Shown here piece by piece: positions 32,631 to 43,475 of a stretch of 64,000 nt of DNA. The position numbers and the translations under genes are program-made. How positions within the stretch are numbered: the first letter of the stretch is position 1; every line of letters begins with the position of its first letter. This stretch comes from Brachionus rotundiformis. Taxonomy: Eukaryota; Rotifera; Eurotatoria; Ploima; Brachionidae. Under the pieces are notes generated by a model. It was not told where the DNA came from. It searched no databases and saw only the letters and a list, made by a program, of their open reading frames with translations. The stretch lies in contig JAESIW010000124.1 in NCBI GenBank assembly GCA_016802295.1, positions 62,001 to 126,000 on the forward strand, written 5' to 3'.

Positions 32631-33835
32631 TTAATTCCATATTTTGATATAATTGCCCACTGCACTAGCTAATTCACCACTACTAAGCATAACTAGTGAC
32701 CTTACCCAGCCCGATGCTGGATACAGAGCCATTATTTCACTTCCATCACTAATATTCCAAATTCTAATTGTATTGTCAGCTGATCCACTAGCCAAATTAC
32801 CATCTTGTAGCACCGCAAGTGATATTACTCTATCTGAATGCTTATCAAGAGTCATTTGTAGACTTCCATTTTCTGAATTCCAAATTTTGATTGTGCCATT
32901 CAGAAATCCGCAAGCTAAATCACCATTTTTGAGAACTGCAAGTGTCTTAGGAACTAAAGTCAAATTAAATAAGGATTTTAGACTTGCAGTATTAGTATCC
33001 CAAATTTTAATGCTATAACCTGAAGCACTTACTAAATTATCATTTTTAAGGACTGCAAGTGCTAGCACCCATCCTGAATTTCCAGTTAGAGTATTTATTT
33101 TACTTCCATTATTAACATTCCAAATTTTGATTGTGTTATCTTCTGATCCACTTGCTAGATTACCATTTTTAAGAACTGTCAATGCCCAAACTGTGCCTGA
33201 ATGACCAGTTAATGTCAATACTTCATTTCCACTAAAGATATTCCAAATTTTGATTGTGTTATCTTCTGATCCACTTGCTAGATTACCATTTTTAAGAACT
33301 GTCAACGCCCAAACTGCGCCTGAATGACCAGTTAGTGTCATTATTTCACAACCATAATCTAAATTCCAAATTTTAATTGTGCCATTAGACGATCCACTAG
33401 CTAAGTCCCCATTTTTTAATACCGCCATGGAATAAACTAAACTTTCATGACCATTTAAAGTCATATTCACTTTCAAAAATTACACATTTAATAAAACAAG
33501 GATTTAATTTTTTGAAATTTACATTGAAAATTTGAATTTGATTTTAAAATTCTTTCAATTTGTTTAATTAGAATAAATTGATTCTGATTGTTATCTATTT
33601 GATGGCATTTATCAAGAATTGAACAAGTTTGTTCGTTGACCAAAACCATGTGACAATCTTGTGCTTTCAAACACTCTACCAAACAAATCATTGTATCATG
33701 TTTTATTTTTTTAAATTGATCTATTCCATTATATTTTTTGAAATAGCCTTCTATCAGCTGGCAATCAAAACTGATTATCATAAATGTAAAAACATCACAT
33801 AGAAAAAAATGAGATATTCTCATTTTAGAAAGCAA
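32631..33835 (-). CDS. Secreted PAN-like/WD40 protein, copy 3, five-cysteine form
   Basis: Exon 1 (33835-33523) has a signal peptide (FFLCDVFTFMIISF) and a domain starting IEGYFKKYNG with five cysteines, C-x3-C-x5-C-x9-C-x5-C (MICLVECLKAQDC, then QTCSILDKC). This pattern fits the helix and strand cysteines of PAN/apple domains best of all copies. The intron is 33522-33470 (53 nt, phase 1). Exon 2 (33469-32631) encodes seven blades; blade 4 lacks the usual D-N-T and blade 5 has a diverged start. Blades 2 and 3 are nearly identical in DNA over about 100 bp. The spliced protein is about 383 residues and intact. This is the most diverged intact copy and may be closest to the ancestral state. The ligand is unknown. 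The alternative start at M5 changes little. Confidence 0.85.
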
Positions 33836-34579
33836 AAATTAATTTCTAGTGCATATTTTTGTTTCAATAAATCATAAAAAAAGGAAATAATTTAGAGATA
33901 TTTCCTGTTTTGTTTGAAAATTAAAATTTTAATTTTTTATTACATTCGGAATCTTATCGCCTTGCGACGGTAAAACATAAACACATTTGCGAAACAATCA
34001 ATTAAGTTTTTACTTTTTTGTTGTCAATTAAAATCAAAGTTAATTTAAACCTTTTTTTTACTTATTTAAAGTGAAACTTAAATTTAAAGCTTTTTAAGTT
34101 GTCAAAAATGAATATATTTGCTTAACTTTTGCTAATTAAATTTAAATTTGGAATAAAATTGTTAAAGTTTTCTGAATTTTTGAGGTGATTAAAAGAACTA
34201 TTTAAATTAAAATTATTATAATTTTAAATAGATAAAAAGAGGAATTATTCTTGAGATAATCTTCTGAAAGCCAAGCTTTCTTTAGCTCTAATCTCATTAT
34301 TATTGTTAAAGTGAATAGACAATTTAATAAAAAATAAATGAAAATATTAATATAATAAAGCTATCAGTTTTGTTTTTGCATGTTATCTTAAATTTTTAAG
34401 TTTAAATCTAATACTTTAATATCTTTATAAAATTGATTTGAAAAAGTTCAATCAATCTTTGAATTTGATCGAATAATATTTTAGTTCACATTCGAAAATA
34501 TTAAGAAAAATTTATTAATTATCAATAATAATAAAATTTAACATTTTTAAAAATTATTGAATCAAGAAAATTTTGTAAT

Positions 34580-34900
34580 TAAAATTATATTAATAAAAAA
34601 ATTAATTCCAAATTTTAATTGTGTTCGCCATTTTAAAGGACTGCTTTTTTCAGTTCCATTGCTAATTTTCCAAATTTTAATAGTGGTTTATTTTGATCCA
34701 CTTTCTAAATCTACATTTTTGAGCACTTCTAAAGTCCAATTTGTATCCGAATGACCATTCAGTGCAATTTTAAGACTACCATTTATTATGTTCCAAATTT
34801 TGACTGTCTTATCTTCAGATCAAATTTGATCACATTCTGTAATTTTTTGGCAAATTTTATCTTGGACCAGAGCTAAAATTTTATACAAAATGACCCATAA
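34580..34900 (-). pseudogene. Secreted WD40 gene relic, copy 4
   Basis: On the minus strand a remnant of exon 1 (KICQKITECDQI, 34870-34825) runs directly into a WD40 blade (SEDKTVKIWNIINGSLKIALNGHSD), skipping the intron and several blades. Two further decayed blades follow down to 34600. About 250 bp upstream (to 35170) still aligns with the 5' flank of copy 5, so a duplicated gene with its promoter later collapsed. Confidence 0.75.
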
Positions 34901-34904
34901 AATT

Positions 34905-35170
34905 GGTATATAATTTTCAAAATTCTTTTACTCCAAGGAAATAAGCAATTATTTAAAGGATAAAATCAGAAAAAGCTTCCTTTTCAAGAGGAAAATAAAA
35001 CTTATTTTTTTCTTTGTGATATTTTTTCATTTTTTGAAACATTAAACACTTTATAATGCTGAAACTAAAAATTCGATTTCAATTACTTTAGGTCTAAAAG
35101 CCTCTTTTAATATTTCCTTTTGATGAATATCATAAACTTAATATGTTTTATTGGAATTGAAAGAGAAATT
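34905..35170 (-). repeat. 5' flank duplicated from WD40 copy 5
   Basis: It shares AATTCTTTTACTCCAA, GGAAATAAGCAATTATTT, the palindromic box near 34977-34996 and GGTCTAAAAGCCTCTTTTAA with 43400-43700. The TATA-like box here has decayed to TTTAAATAAT. Confidence 0.7.
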
Positions 35171-35179
35171 AAAAAAAAA

Positions 35180-36265
35180 CACTTAATTACGGTACATCAC
35201 CAATTCTCCATGGTATAATTACTTTCTATATTTATTTATGGATTACATAAATATTGATCAACATTTATTAATGATACGCAATCAATCACCGGTTTATAAT
35301 GGTTATTGCAACAGTCAATTAATAATATAATAATAAATATATATTTGATTTAGAATGTTTAAGTTTTACTTCCTAGTTTTTATTTAAATTCATTTTTATT
35401 CTAGCATAAAGAACTTCACTATAAATTGAAGTAACTTATTCTTATATGAGGAGTTCCTTAGATTCACTCTTATTTTATTCAATAAATATTTAAAAAAAAA
35501 CGTTACCTTTTACTAAGCTTAAAGTAGTGGCCAGACTCTAAGTGTAACAACTTGACCAATTTTACTAATTGTTATTCAAATTAAGTAACTTTTAACCAAA
35601 ATTACCGCATATTTTAATAAATCATCAGTCTTTATATTAAACTTAATAAAAGTAAGTCTTTCTGTCCGCAGATTTGTCTCATCTTTTGTGACATTGTATG
35701 GTAGACCCATAATTTTCAATTAAAATTTCATAAAAATTGATTTTTCAAGTAAAATTTTAGAACCACTTATTACTTGATTACACATCTTCTAAAATCCAGA
35801 CCATTGGTAACTAAATATAAAAGCTTGCTTAACTGCTTTCAAGTGATTGGGATTAATAAATAAATAAATGGTTAAGATTTTAATTTTATTAGAATACCAA
35901 ATATGAATAATTGTCATTTAACAGTCGGCAAGAGCAAACCATTTGGCGAATGGTTTTGAGAGGTCACTTGGTCGGCCAGCTAGACAGCTAGCTCCAATTT
36001 TATGACCCTAAACAAAATAAATGATCGTTTTATTCTCTAAATAAAAATAAAATGCCTTTTTCAGTTTAATTTTTCAAATTAATTAATTTTTATTATGGTT
36101 ATATTATACTGTTCCAAGCTGCCTGGTTCACACACACACATTGAGACATTGTACGTATGGTTTACCATGATAAAACTAATCCATGTAGAAGCTTAGTGAA
36201 ATAATTGACCAAAGATAATTATATATCTATAATTGGAACACTGTAAATTACAAAAGGACGGGTTG
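35180..36265. other. AT-rich stretch, no gene seen
   Basis: A short (AC)n at 36130-36142 is the only clear simple repeat. No coding was recognised. Confidence 0.4.
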
Positions 36266-36271
36266 CACGTA

Positions 36272-36873
36272 TTTTCACATCAAGATATTGACCTTATTTA
36301 CACGTACTAATAAAATAGAGTTCTTGTGTGTTAAATATATGATTTTATTTGTTTTCCAAATTGCCTTATTCCAGAGACGCACTCAAAGTAGGGATACTTA
36401 AAAAATACCTTTTTTTTGATCAAGAAAATCTCAAGAACTAAACACTCGACAAAATACATCGAATACAATTATGAAAGAGCATAAAGTCTAGTTTATAGTG
36501 CTTTATAAAAATTTAATAAAATTTCTGTTATGAGTGAGATATTTTAATTCAAAGTTTTTGTTAGGTTTTGTACTTTGACTCTTTTTAAGGGTATTTCAAA
36601 CCGAATTTCAAAAAATTAATTTCTAATTCGTATTCAGCATCTAAAAATTTACTAAGCCAAATATTTCAAAAACTCTAGACAGTCCCTGACTTTTTAAACA
36701 AACTGAAAAATCCTCCTTATTTTTTGAAAATTGATGAATCAAAATTTTAGCATCATTATTCTTTCCATCTGCTGAATGAGAAAATTTGGAAAAAAAATAA
36801 AATCATATTTTTAACACACAAGAACTCTTTTTTATTAGTACGTGTAAATAAGGCCAATATCTTGATGTGAAAC
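36272..36873. mobile_element. 602-bp inverted-repeat element
   Basis: The termini TTTCACATCAAGATATTG (36273 forward, 36873 reverse) extend to about 80 bp of inverted similarity, including TTACACGTACTAATAAAA and GAGTTCTTGTGTGTTAAA. The interior is non-coding. The right end abuts an R1 copy. No clear target duplication was found, so the superfamily is not assigned. Confidence 0.6.
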
Positions 36874-37160
36874 ATTTGGATTTTTCTACTCAAGACTTAT
36901 AAATTGCTTTGTGATCAAGAGATCAATGTTGAAATTTACAACATTTAAGCATTCAATTTTTAATAATATCAATTTAATTTTCACAGATTTTGAAAAAAAA
37001 TTCAAAAAATTTAATTTAAACATTTCAATGTTTTACTTTTTTAAATGATTATTTGAACAATTTATTTTTAATTAGCAAAATTTATTTTATTTAAATAAAT
37101 GGAGTGTTAATCGGTCTTTATGACATGGGCACTAGCCTGTTGATTAACCTTGAAATATAT
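36874..37160 (+). repeat. R1 dispersed repeat, 3' half
   Basis: This R1 copy has the TTTTTCTACTCAAGACTT block and the terminal hairpin block at 37100-37152. It is nearly identical to 975-1118 over its last 130 bp. Confidence 0.7.
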
Positions 37161-37184
37161 CTTTATTTTTATTTAGAAAATTAG

Positions 37185-37245
37185 AACAAAATTGTTCCTG
37201 AATGAGTGGTAAGTGTCATTTTTAAGTTCCACTATTGAGTGCCTC
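37185..37245 (-). pseudogene. WD40 blade remnant
   Basis: The minus strand encodes NSGT-LKMTLTTHSGTILF, the junction between two family blades. Only about 60 bp survive directly after an R1 3' end. Confidence 0.45.
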
Positions 37246-37547
37246 TAAAAGAAGTTAATTAAAATCAAAACTTCAAAATATCATAAATATTTTTTTATAC
37301 CATCTAAAAATATTTATCTTTTTTTTTTAGATAAATATATTAATGAATTAATTTTTATTATATATATAAAAAAACTCTTAATAAATGAAATGTCTAAGCA
37401 TATCTTTGACAATACATTAATCAGAAATAAAATAAAACTCAAGTGTTATCTAATCTGAGCTGAATTTAAAACCTTATTATATCTAATTATGTATTTTTTT
37501 TAGCTTTAATGAATATAAAATTTTTTTAAAACAAGTCTTTAAAAAAT

Positions 37548-39125
37548 ATGGATACTTTTGAAAGAAAACGAAAGTGTGACTATTGCAAAAGAGATAACCA
37601 ATTTTTGATTATTCTTAACAAATGTGGTTTTGAAATATGTGACCATCATTTTGACAAGAAAGCTGGCGAGAGGATCGACTGTCCTGTGTGCTACAATCAC
37701 CAAGTCTCGCTAAGCGAATGCATGAAAGTGAGCAAAAATTTGTATACCATGCAGGTAAAAGAGCTCTTCAAAAGAATAGAAACTCTTTCTGGAAAAATTC
37801 AAAATTACCAAGAAATTAGAGACCATCCTGAAGCATACCTACATAGAAAGCATATTGAGATTTTTGAAAAAATAAATAACAGATCTTCGGATCTAATCAA
37901 TTTGGTAAACAAACAAATTTACCAATATAATAACCAATTGAAAGATTATTACAAACTAAAGCTTGGCAAACATGTTAGACTGATTAAAAGCAGTCTGAAC
38001 TCAATTGATTTTGAGCAAAAAGAAAATTTGAATAGAATCATAAGACAGACCAATGGTGGTTCTATTAAAAACTTATCCATGCTCATACAGTCATTGAATG
38101 AGCAGGTAAAAGAGACAGAGTCTCAGCTGGACGGGGTGGACAAAATTTTTAACCAGTCTTTTGAGTTAGACTTTGTTTACACCACTAATTCTCTAAAGCC
38201 CAATATTCAGGACATTTTTGGAAGATTAAAATCTAAAGAGAATAAAAATTTAGGTCCATTGAACAAGTTGGTGTTGAGAAAAACCTTCGAGAAACACCAA
38301 GGACCTGTCATTGCAGTCAGAGAGCTCTTAAACGGAAATTTAGTCAGCGCTTCGCATGATATGACAATAAAAATTTGGAACAAAGATAGTGGTGAATGTA
38401 TACACTCTTTGACCAACCATTCGGACCATATAAAAGACATTCAACTTGTTGGTGAAAAAGTAATCTCTGTTTCCAAAGACAAGTCTATTTGTGTGTATGA
38501 AATGGAAAAATTTGTGAATAAAATTCCCAGCACAGAGAGCATTAACTGCCTGATTGTGTTGGAAAGTGGTGACCTATTGACAGGCTCAGCTAATGGTTAT
38601 GTCAGAAGATGGAACAGCTCATCTTGCCATTTAATTAAAGAATTTAAAGCCCATGACAGAAGTGTGTATGATATCTTGTCACTGACGCCTGACACACTTG
38701 TGAGCTGTTCGGCGGACAAGTCCATCAAAGTGTGGTTGTTGGAAAGAGAAAATTGCACTAGAAATTACAACAGTCACACCGAGTATGTTTGGTGCTTGGA
38801 AAAAGTAAATGAGAATAAATTTTTAAGCGGATCAAAAGATAAAAAAATTTTTCTATGGGATATTAATAAAGATAATTACATTTTTGTCTACGAAGGACAT
38901 ACAGACATCGTTAGATGCTTGATAAGGAAGAACCAAGAAGAGTTTTTGAGCTGCTCCGAAGACGGCTATGTCATTGAGTGGAATGTAAATAGCCCAAAAC
39001 CTAAAGGTCGGATCGATCTGCCCGAAAAAAACAAGATTAGCTCTATCTTGATTACTGACGATGGTGAGCTGGTAATTGCAACCAAGGATGGATACATTCA
39101 ACTTTGGGATTCTATTATATCTTAG
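37548..39125 (+). CDS. RING-like, coiled-coil, WD40 protein
   Basis: This is an intact single-exon frame of 525 residues. Residues 10-48 form a RING-like zinc motif: C10-x2-C13, C26-x4-C31 with H33/H34, and C45-P-V-C48. Residues about 60-215 are helical and probably coiled coil. Residues about 255-525 form seven diverged WD40 blades (IKIWNKD, KIFLWDINKD, VIEWNVN, IQLWDS). There is no signal peptide, so it should act inside the cell. The layout is that of TRIM/TRAF7-like E3 ubiquitin ligases, with the propeller as substrate-binding part. RING spacing is not canonical, so ligase activity is inference. Its blades are far more diverged from one another than those of the secreted family around it, so it is not a member of that family. 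Confidence 0.8.
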   Translation: MDTFERKRKCDYCKRDNQFLIILNKCGFEICDHHFDKKAGERIDCPVCYNHQVSLSECMKVSKNLYTMQVKELFKRIETLSGKIQNYQEIRDHPEAYLHRKHIEIFEKINNRSSDLINLVNKQIYQYNNQLKDYYKLKLGKHVRLIKSSLNSIDFEQKENLNRIIRQTNGGSIKNLSMLIQSLNEQVKETESQLDGVDKIFNQSFELDFVYTTNSLKPNIQDIFGRLKSKENKNLGPLNKLVLRKTFEKHQGPVIAVRELLNGNLVSASHDMTIKIWNKDSGECIHSLTNHSDHIKDIQLVGEKVISVSKDKSICVYEMEKFVNKIPSTESINCLIVLESGDLLTGSANGYVRRWNSSSCHLIKEFKAHDRSVYDILSLTPDTLVSCSADKSIKVWLLERENCTRNYNSHTEYVWCLEKVNENKFLSGSKDKKIFLWDINKDNYIFVYEGHTDIVRCLIRKNQEEFLSCSEDGYVIEWNVNSPKPKGRIDLPEKNKISSILITDDGELVIATKDGYIQLWDSIIS

Positions 39126-39359
39126 CTAAATTTTTAACTAATAAACTACATTTTAAAATAATAAAATAATTATCCCCTTTTTAATTAAAAGAAAAACTTT
39201 TTAAGTAAAAATTGAAAAATTTTTATCTAATTTAATTAATGAGAAAATATTACCTGTATTTCAGAAATAATTATTTTCTGACAAAATTATTGTTAAAAAA
39301 TAATTAGTTTATGACTCAATTAATTTTTTATTGTCTAAATATATATTCTAAGTAATTAG

Positions 39360-39719
39360 TCAATTTTTATTTCTTTTTGCTAAATATTTTTTTGATTTTA
39401 ATCTGTCAAATCTCATGTATATAAAATCAGTTAATACGAAACTATTACTATGACCAAGACGCTTTATTACTGCCTTTCCACTATAAAGATAACTTGATAC
39501 CAATTTCCAACCTTTTTCACTATAATCAATACTATCAACAAATTTTTTGTCACTCAAGGTATCAATTGACCAGTGCCTTAACATATTTACAGCATTTAAC
39601 GGATAAACATTTACTGATAATCTAGATCTAAGATTATGAATCAATTTGATTCTCCCATTTTTACTCTCTAATCCATTATCAGTTGAAGGTATTTTTAACC
39701 AACGAGTAAAAATGTACAT
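39360..39719 (-). pseudogene. MULE transposase fragment
   Basis: The 119-codon frame has IPSTDNGLESKNGRIKLIHN near its start. That corresponds to the region around the third catalytic residue (E in NNGLES) of the MULE at 53455-53400 (CPSTNNGLESTNNVIKD). Only the part after the second catalytic D is left. No SWIM finger follows. Confidence 0.65.
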
Positions 39720-39729
39720 ACAAATTAGA

Positions 39730-40025
39730 TTAAAAATATTTCAGTTTGAAATTAATGAAATTTAGCAAAAAAAATTGTTTTGAACATAAGCTAATTATTT
39801 TGTTGCATAACTAAATTTTTTTTTTATTTAGTTCTGACAAAATTTATATTATTTTTTTTTTTACAAAAACTAATTAAATCAGACATAAACTAATTATTTG
39901 AAAAATACAGATAATTATAATCCTTAATTAATTAATAGAATTAAGTTTTAAACGTTTTATTGAAAAATAAATCTAATTGCACAATAACTATTATAAGTTA
40001 TAAAGGCTAGTTTATATAGATGCTG
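39730..40025. other. AT-rich spacer
   Basis: No supported feature. Confidence 0.4.
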
Positions 40026-40029
40026 GCTC

Positions 40030-40450
40030 GCGAGGACAAATTGATGGCACTATTGCGAAGTTTTCTGAGGAATTTCTATAAAAAGCTCTTAAGGTAGACT
40101 GCCTTGTTTATTTTGGTTTGAAAAGGAAAGCGGGCATTTGAACGGGGGTTGTGTGTTTGAGAGGACGTAATTGGATGGTTTGGATGGGGATAGGGAGAAG
40201 TTTGCAACCCTTTTGTTATCAACACACCAACGTTGCACGGCGTCTACTTTTCTTAGGAGAAGGTCGCCGAATGAATATCGTCTGCGTTTTTGAGTAACTC
40301 AACTCCAGGAATAAGGTTTCATTTAGGCCGAATATGAAGAGGAGGAATAGGATGGAATTGAGCCATTGAGGTAGAAATGACCCGATCTTGACTATAAGTT
40401 TTTAGTGGTCAACAAGGTCGAATGCCTTTGAATTATTAGATAATGTGGTG
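40030..40450 (-). pseudogene. LINE reverse transcriptase core relic
   Basis: In several frames the minus strand shows NSKAFDLVDH, the catalytic SKAFD block. A NADDIHSA block stands for Y-A-D-D, and KVDAVQRWCVDNKRVANFS is the typical block after it. Stops and frameshifts occur throughout. GC content is higher than in the flanks. The class appears to be Jockey/CR1-like. Confidence 0.65.
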
Positions 40451-40459
40451 TAGCAACCA

Positions 40460-41500
40460 CAAGAGCATACTTTGGTTTGCCAAAATAAAACTATTTACTT
40501 ATTTACAGATACAGCTCTAACTTGCATTTAACACATTATTTTACTTTAATATATACAGTTGAAACGTCACCGCCCTGACGCTTATTATAAGCTTAGCAAA
40601 GCTAATACATAGCAATGGTTGCTAAAACTTTAGGTTTACCCGAATTTCTAAACTTTTGCACCGACTTTTATTTTTCATTTTTAAGGGAGGTTTTTTCATT
40701 ATAAATATTTAAAAGTTAATTATATTTTTATTCCGAGTGTCATATATCAAATTGTAGAGAAAAAAAAATTCTACAAATTAGTGCTTTTATTTTTTTCTTT
40801 TGTACTCAATTTTTCGTAAAAAACAACAAGTAAACAATTTAAGATAAATAAAATAACCAATTTCTAAACTTTTGCAACATACTGTATATATACATCCTAT
40901 TTACATCACTTAACCATCTACAATTCTCTGTTTAATCTTTTTGCTAAGCTTATCCTATTTGTATGCATCTATACTATACATCGGCATTAGAACGGCCGTT
41001 TTCAATTTTTATTTTAGACTCAAATTAATAAAGTTTATCATAAACTTTATTAGTAAGTTTGTTAATAAGTTATTAACAAACTTACATTAAAATTTTGTTT
41101 ATTCGATTCCATTTATTAAAACCATTTTTGTTTTAGAAAATAAAAACTGATTAGTTAGTAAGAATTCTAAATTTTTTTGGTCTTTTTGAAGACATTCTTG
41201 AGTAGAAGAAAAAATTCTGTGATATATACAAGATAGAATGGACTTATTTAAATTTAAATTTAAATATAATTTGATTATTTTAAAATCAATTTAAATTCTA
41301 ATTATTTACAAGACTGAAAACCCAATATAGCTCATAATTTAGCTATTATTATCGATGACTTGTTAGAGGACCATATCCTGTTTCTTGAATTTCGGCTATA
41401 GAGAAGGCTCACATATTTTTTAACATCGAATTCTTGTTTTTTGCCCTCAGAATGCTAAATAAACATATTTTTTACATGAACATGGAGTCTTTTTGTATTG
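40460..41500. other. AT-rich stretch with two hairpins
   Basis: No gene was seen. Two adjacent hairpins at 41026-41085 are listed separately. Confidence 0.4.
41026..41085. repeat. Two adjacent perfect hairpins
   Basis: 41026-41052 has 12-nt arms TAATAAAGTTTA around TCA. 41053-41085 has 16-nt arms GTAAGTTTGTTAATAA around a single G. They abut without a spacer. Confidence 0.8.
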
Positions 41501-41509
41501 CCAGTTTAT

Positions 41510-41680
41510 CACCTCTTAGCACCAATTAGACTATTTATTTTATTTCCATTATTAACATTCCAAATTATATCATCTGATCCAGTTGCCAAATTTCCATTTT
41601 TAACAACTGTCAATGATCAAATTACGTCTGAATGACCAGTTAGTTTCATTATTTCAGATTTATAGCCATAGTCATATTCA
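41510..41680 (-). pseudogene. Secreted WD40 gene relic
   Basis: The minus strand reads EIMKLTGHSDVI, a stop, SLTVVKNGNLATGSDD, then a deletion of the NTIK part, IWNVNNGNKINSL. It resembles blades 1-3 of copy 3 (DYGCEIM, NVNNGSKINTL), so it derives from that lineage. No exon 1 remains. Confidence 0.7.
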
Positions 41681-42133
41681 TAAATGATAAGAAAGGCCAA
41701 TTAAGTGATTAACATTTCTCCATCACTAGCTGCTTCTTTCAAATTTACTATCTGATTTTATAAATCTATAATTTTTTAATTGTTCACTTTTTAATAAATG
41801 ATTATTTCGATTATAATAAAAAAATAAAAAAAAATTAACTTTTAAATTTTTTATTGCTATAAATAATTTAATTTATCAAATGTATGCCATGAAGTTATTT
41901 GTTGTTCTTCAGTTAAAAGAGCCATTATTTTAAATTTTAAAGTTTTCAGAAATTGAAAATTTAATTGCTGTGTAAGACTAATACTTTAATTTTTCTGTAA
42001 TATTGATTGAAAAAGTTAAATGAAATTTAAAGATTTTATCCAATTAAAATTTAATTTAAATCTAAAAATAAATTAAGAAATATTTGAATTTTTAAAAAAT
42101 TTATCAAATCCTTTTAATTAAAAAAACAAAAGA

Positions 42134-43339
42134 TTAATTCCAAATTTTAATTGTATTATCTTGAGATCCACTTGCTATATCGCCATTCTGAAGTACAGCT
42201 AATGATCTAACCAGTTTATTATGACCATTTAATGTTACAATTTCAGTTAAACTGTCAGTATTCCAAATCTTAATTGTGTTATCTTGGTATCCACTAGCTA
42301 AATATCCATTTTGAAGGACTGTAAGTGATCTAACTGGGCTAGAATGGCCATTAATTGTCGTTTTTAGAGTTCCATTGTTAATGTTCCAAATTTTAATAGT
42401 GGTGTCATCAGATCCACTAGCTAAATTTCCATTTTGAAGTACTATCAAAGACCAAACATCTCCCGAATGACCATCCAGTGTCTTTTTAAGACTACCATTT
42501 ATTATATTCCAAATTTTGATTTTCTCATCACTAGATCCGCTTGCTAAATCTCCATTCTGAAGGACTACAAGTGATCTAACTAGACCTGAATGACCATTTA
42601 GCGTCATTATTTCCCACCCAGTATCAATATTCCAGATTTTAATTGTGTTATCGTGAGATCCACTAGCTAAATAGCCGTTCTGAAGTACAGCTAATGACCA
42701 AACTGATCCAGAATGACCATCCAGTGTCTTTATAAGGCTACCATTTATTATGTTCCAAATTTTAATTGTATTATCACCAGACCCACTTGCTAAATTTCCA
42801 TTTTGAAGGACAGCTAAAGAAATAACAGTACCAATGTGACCATTTAGCGTCATTATGTGACAGCCTGTATCTATATTCCAGATTTTAGTAGTGTTATCTT
42901 TGGATCCACTTGCTAAATCTCCATTTTTGAGCACTGCTAAAGACCAAACTGATTCTAAATGACCATTTAGTGTCATTTTTTCTTTGAATTAAAATCATGT
43001 TTAAACCAAAATTTTGGCAAAATTTTTCTTACCTGTAAAATTTGAGTCAGTTTTTAAAATTTGTTCGTCTTTTTTGAAAAAAATATAATCAATTTCATTT
43101 TTTGATCTTGAAATTTGATCACATTCTGTAATTATTTGGCAATTATTATCTTTGAACACAGCTATTCTTATACTTTCATTTTTTAAAATTTTTATTCCAT
43201 ATTTAAATACTTTGCCTTTAATTCTCTTAGTATCACCATTTGGATTATATACTTTAAAATATCCTTCAAACTGTTCACTATGATAATTTTGTATTATTAC
43301 TGTAAAAATAAAAATAAAAAAAGTAAATATTTGCTTCAT
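42134..43339 (-). CDS. Secreted PAN-like/WD40 protein, copy 5
   Basis: Exon 1 (43339-43033) encodes MKQIFTFFIFIFTVIIQNYH (signal peptide), then FEGYFKVYNP through CQIITECDQISRS. The intron is 43032-42982 (51 nt, GTAAG to AAAG, phase 1). Exon 2 (42981-42134) encodes seven regular blades with IKIWN repeats, ending W-N-stop. The spliced protein is about 384 residues with no lesion. Blades alternate between the DTGxEIM and NGSLxKT types, which suggests duplication of blade pairs. A promoter-like module lies at 43429-43475. The 5' flank is shared with relic copy 4. Confidence 0.87.
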
Positions 43340-43428
43340 TGTCTAACAATCTTGATTTTTTAGTTAACAAAATAACCCAAAAATTGGTTTAAAATTTTTA
43401 AAATTCTTTTACTCCAAAGAAATAAGCA

Positions 43429-43475
43429 ATTATTTATAGAGTGAAATTATTAAAAGTTTCCTTTTGAAAAGGAAA
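43429..43475 (-). promoter_or_regulatory. Palindrome plus TATA box upstream of copy 5
   Basis: TTTCCTTTTGAAAAGGAAA (43457-43475) is a perfect palindrome with one central base. On the minus strand it is followed 20 bp later by TATAAATAAT (43438-43429), 90 bp before the ATG. Related sequence stands before copy 2 and relic copy 4. Confidence 0.6.

Noticed and set aside
40560..40600. GAAACGTC string considered as a second hammerhead core
   Set aside because: No CTGANGA and no stem II precede it.
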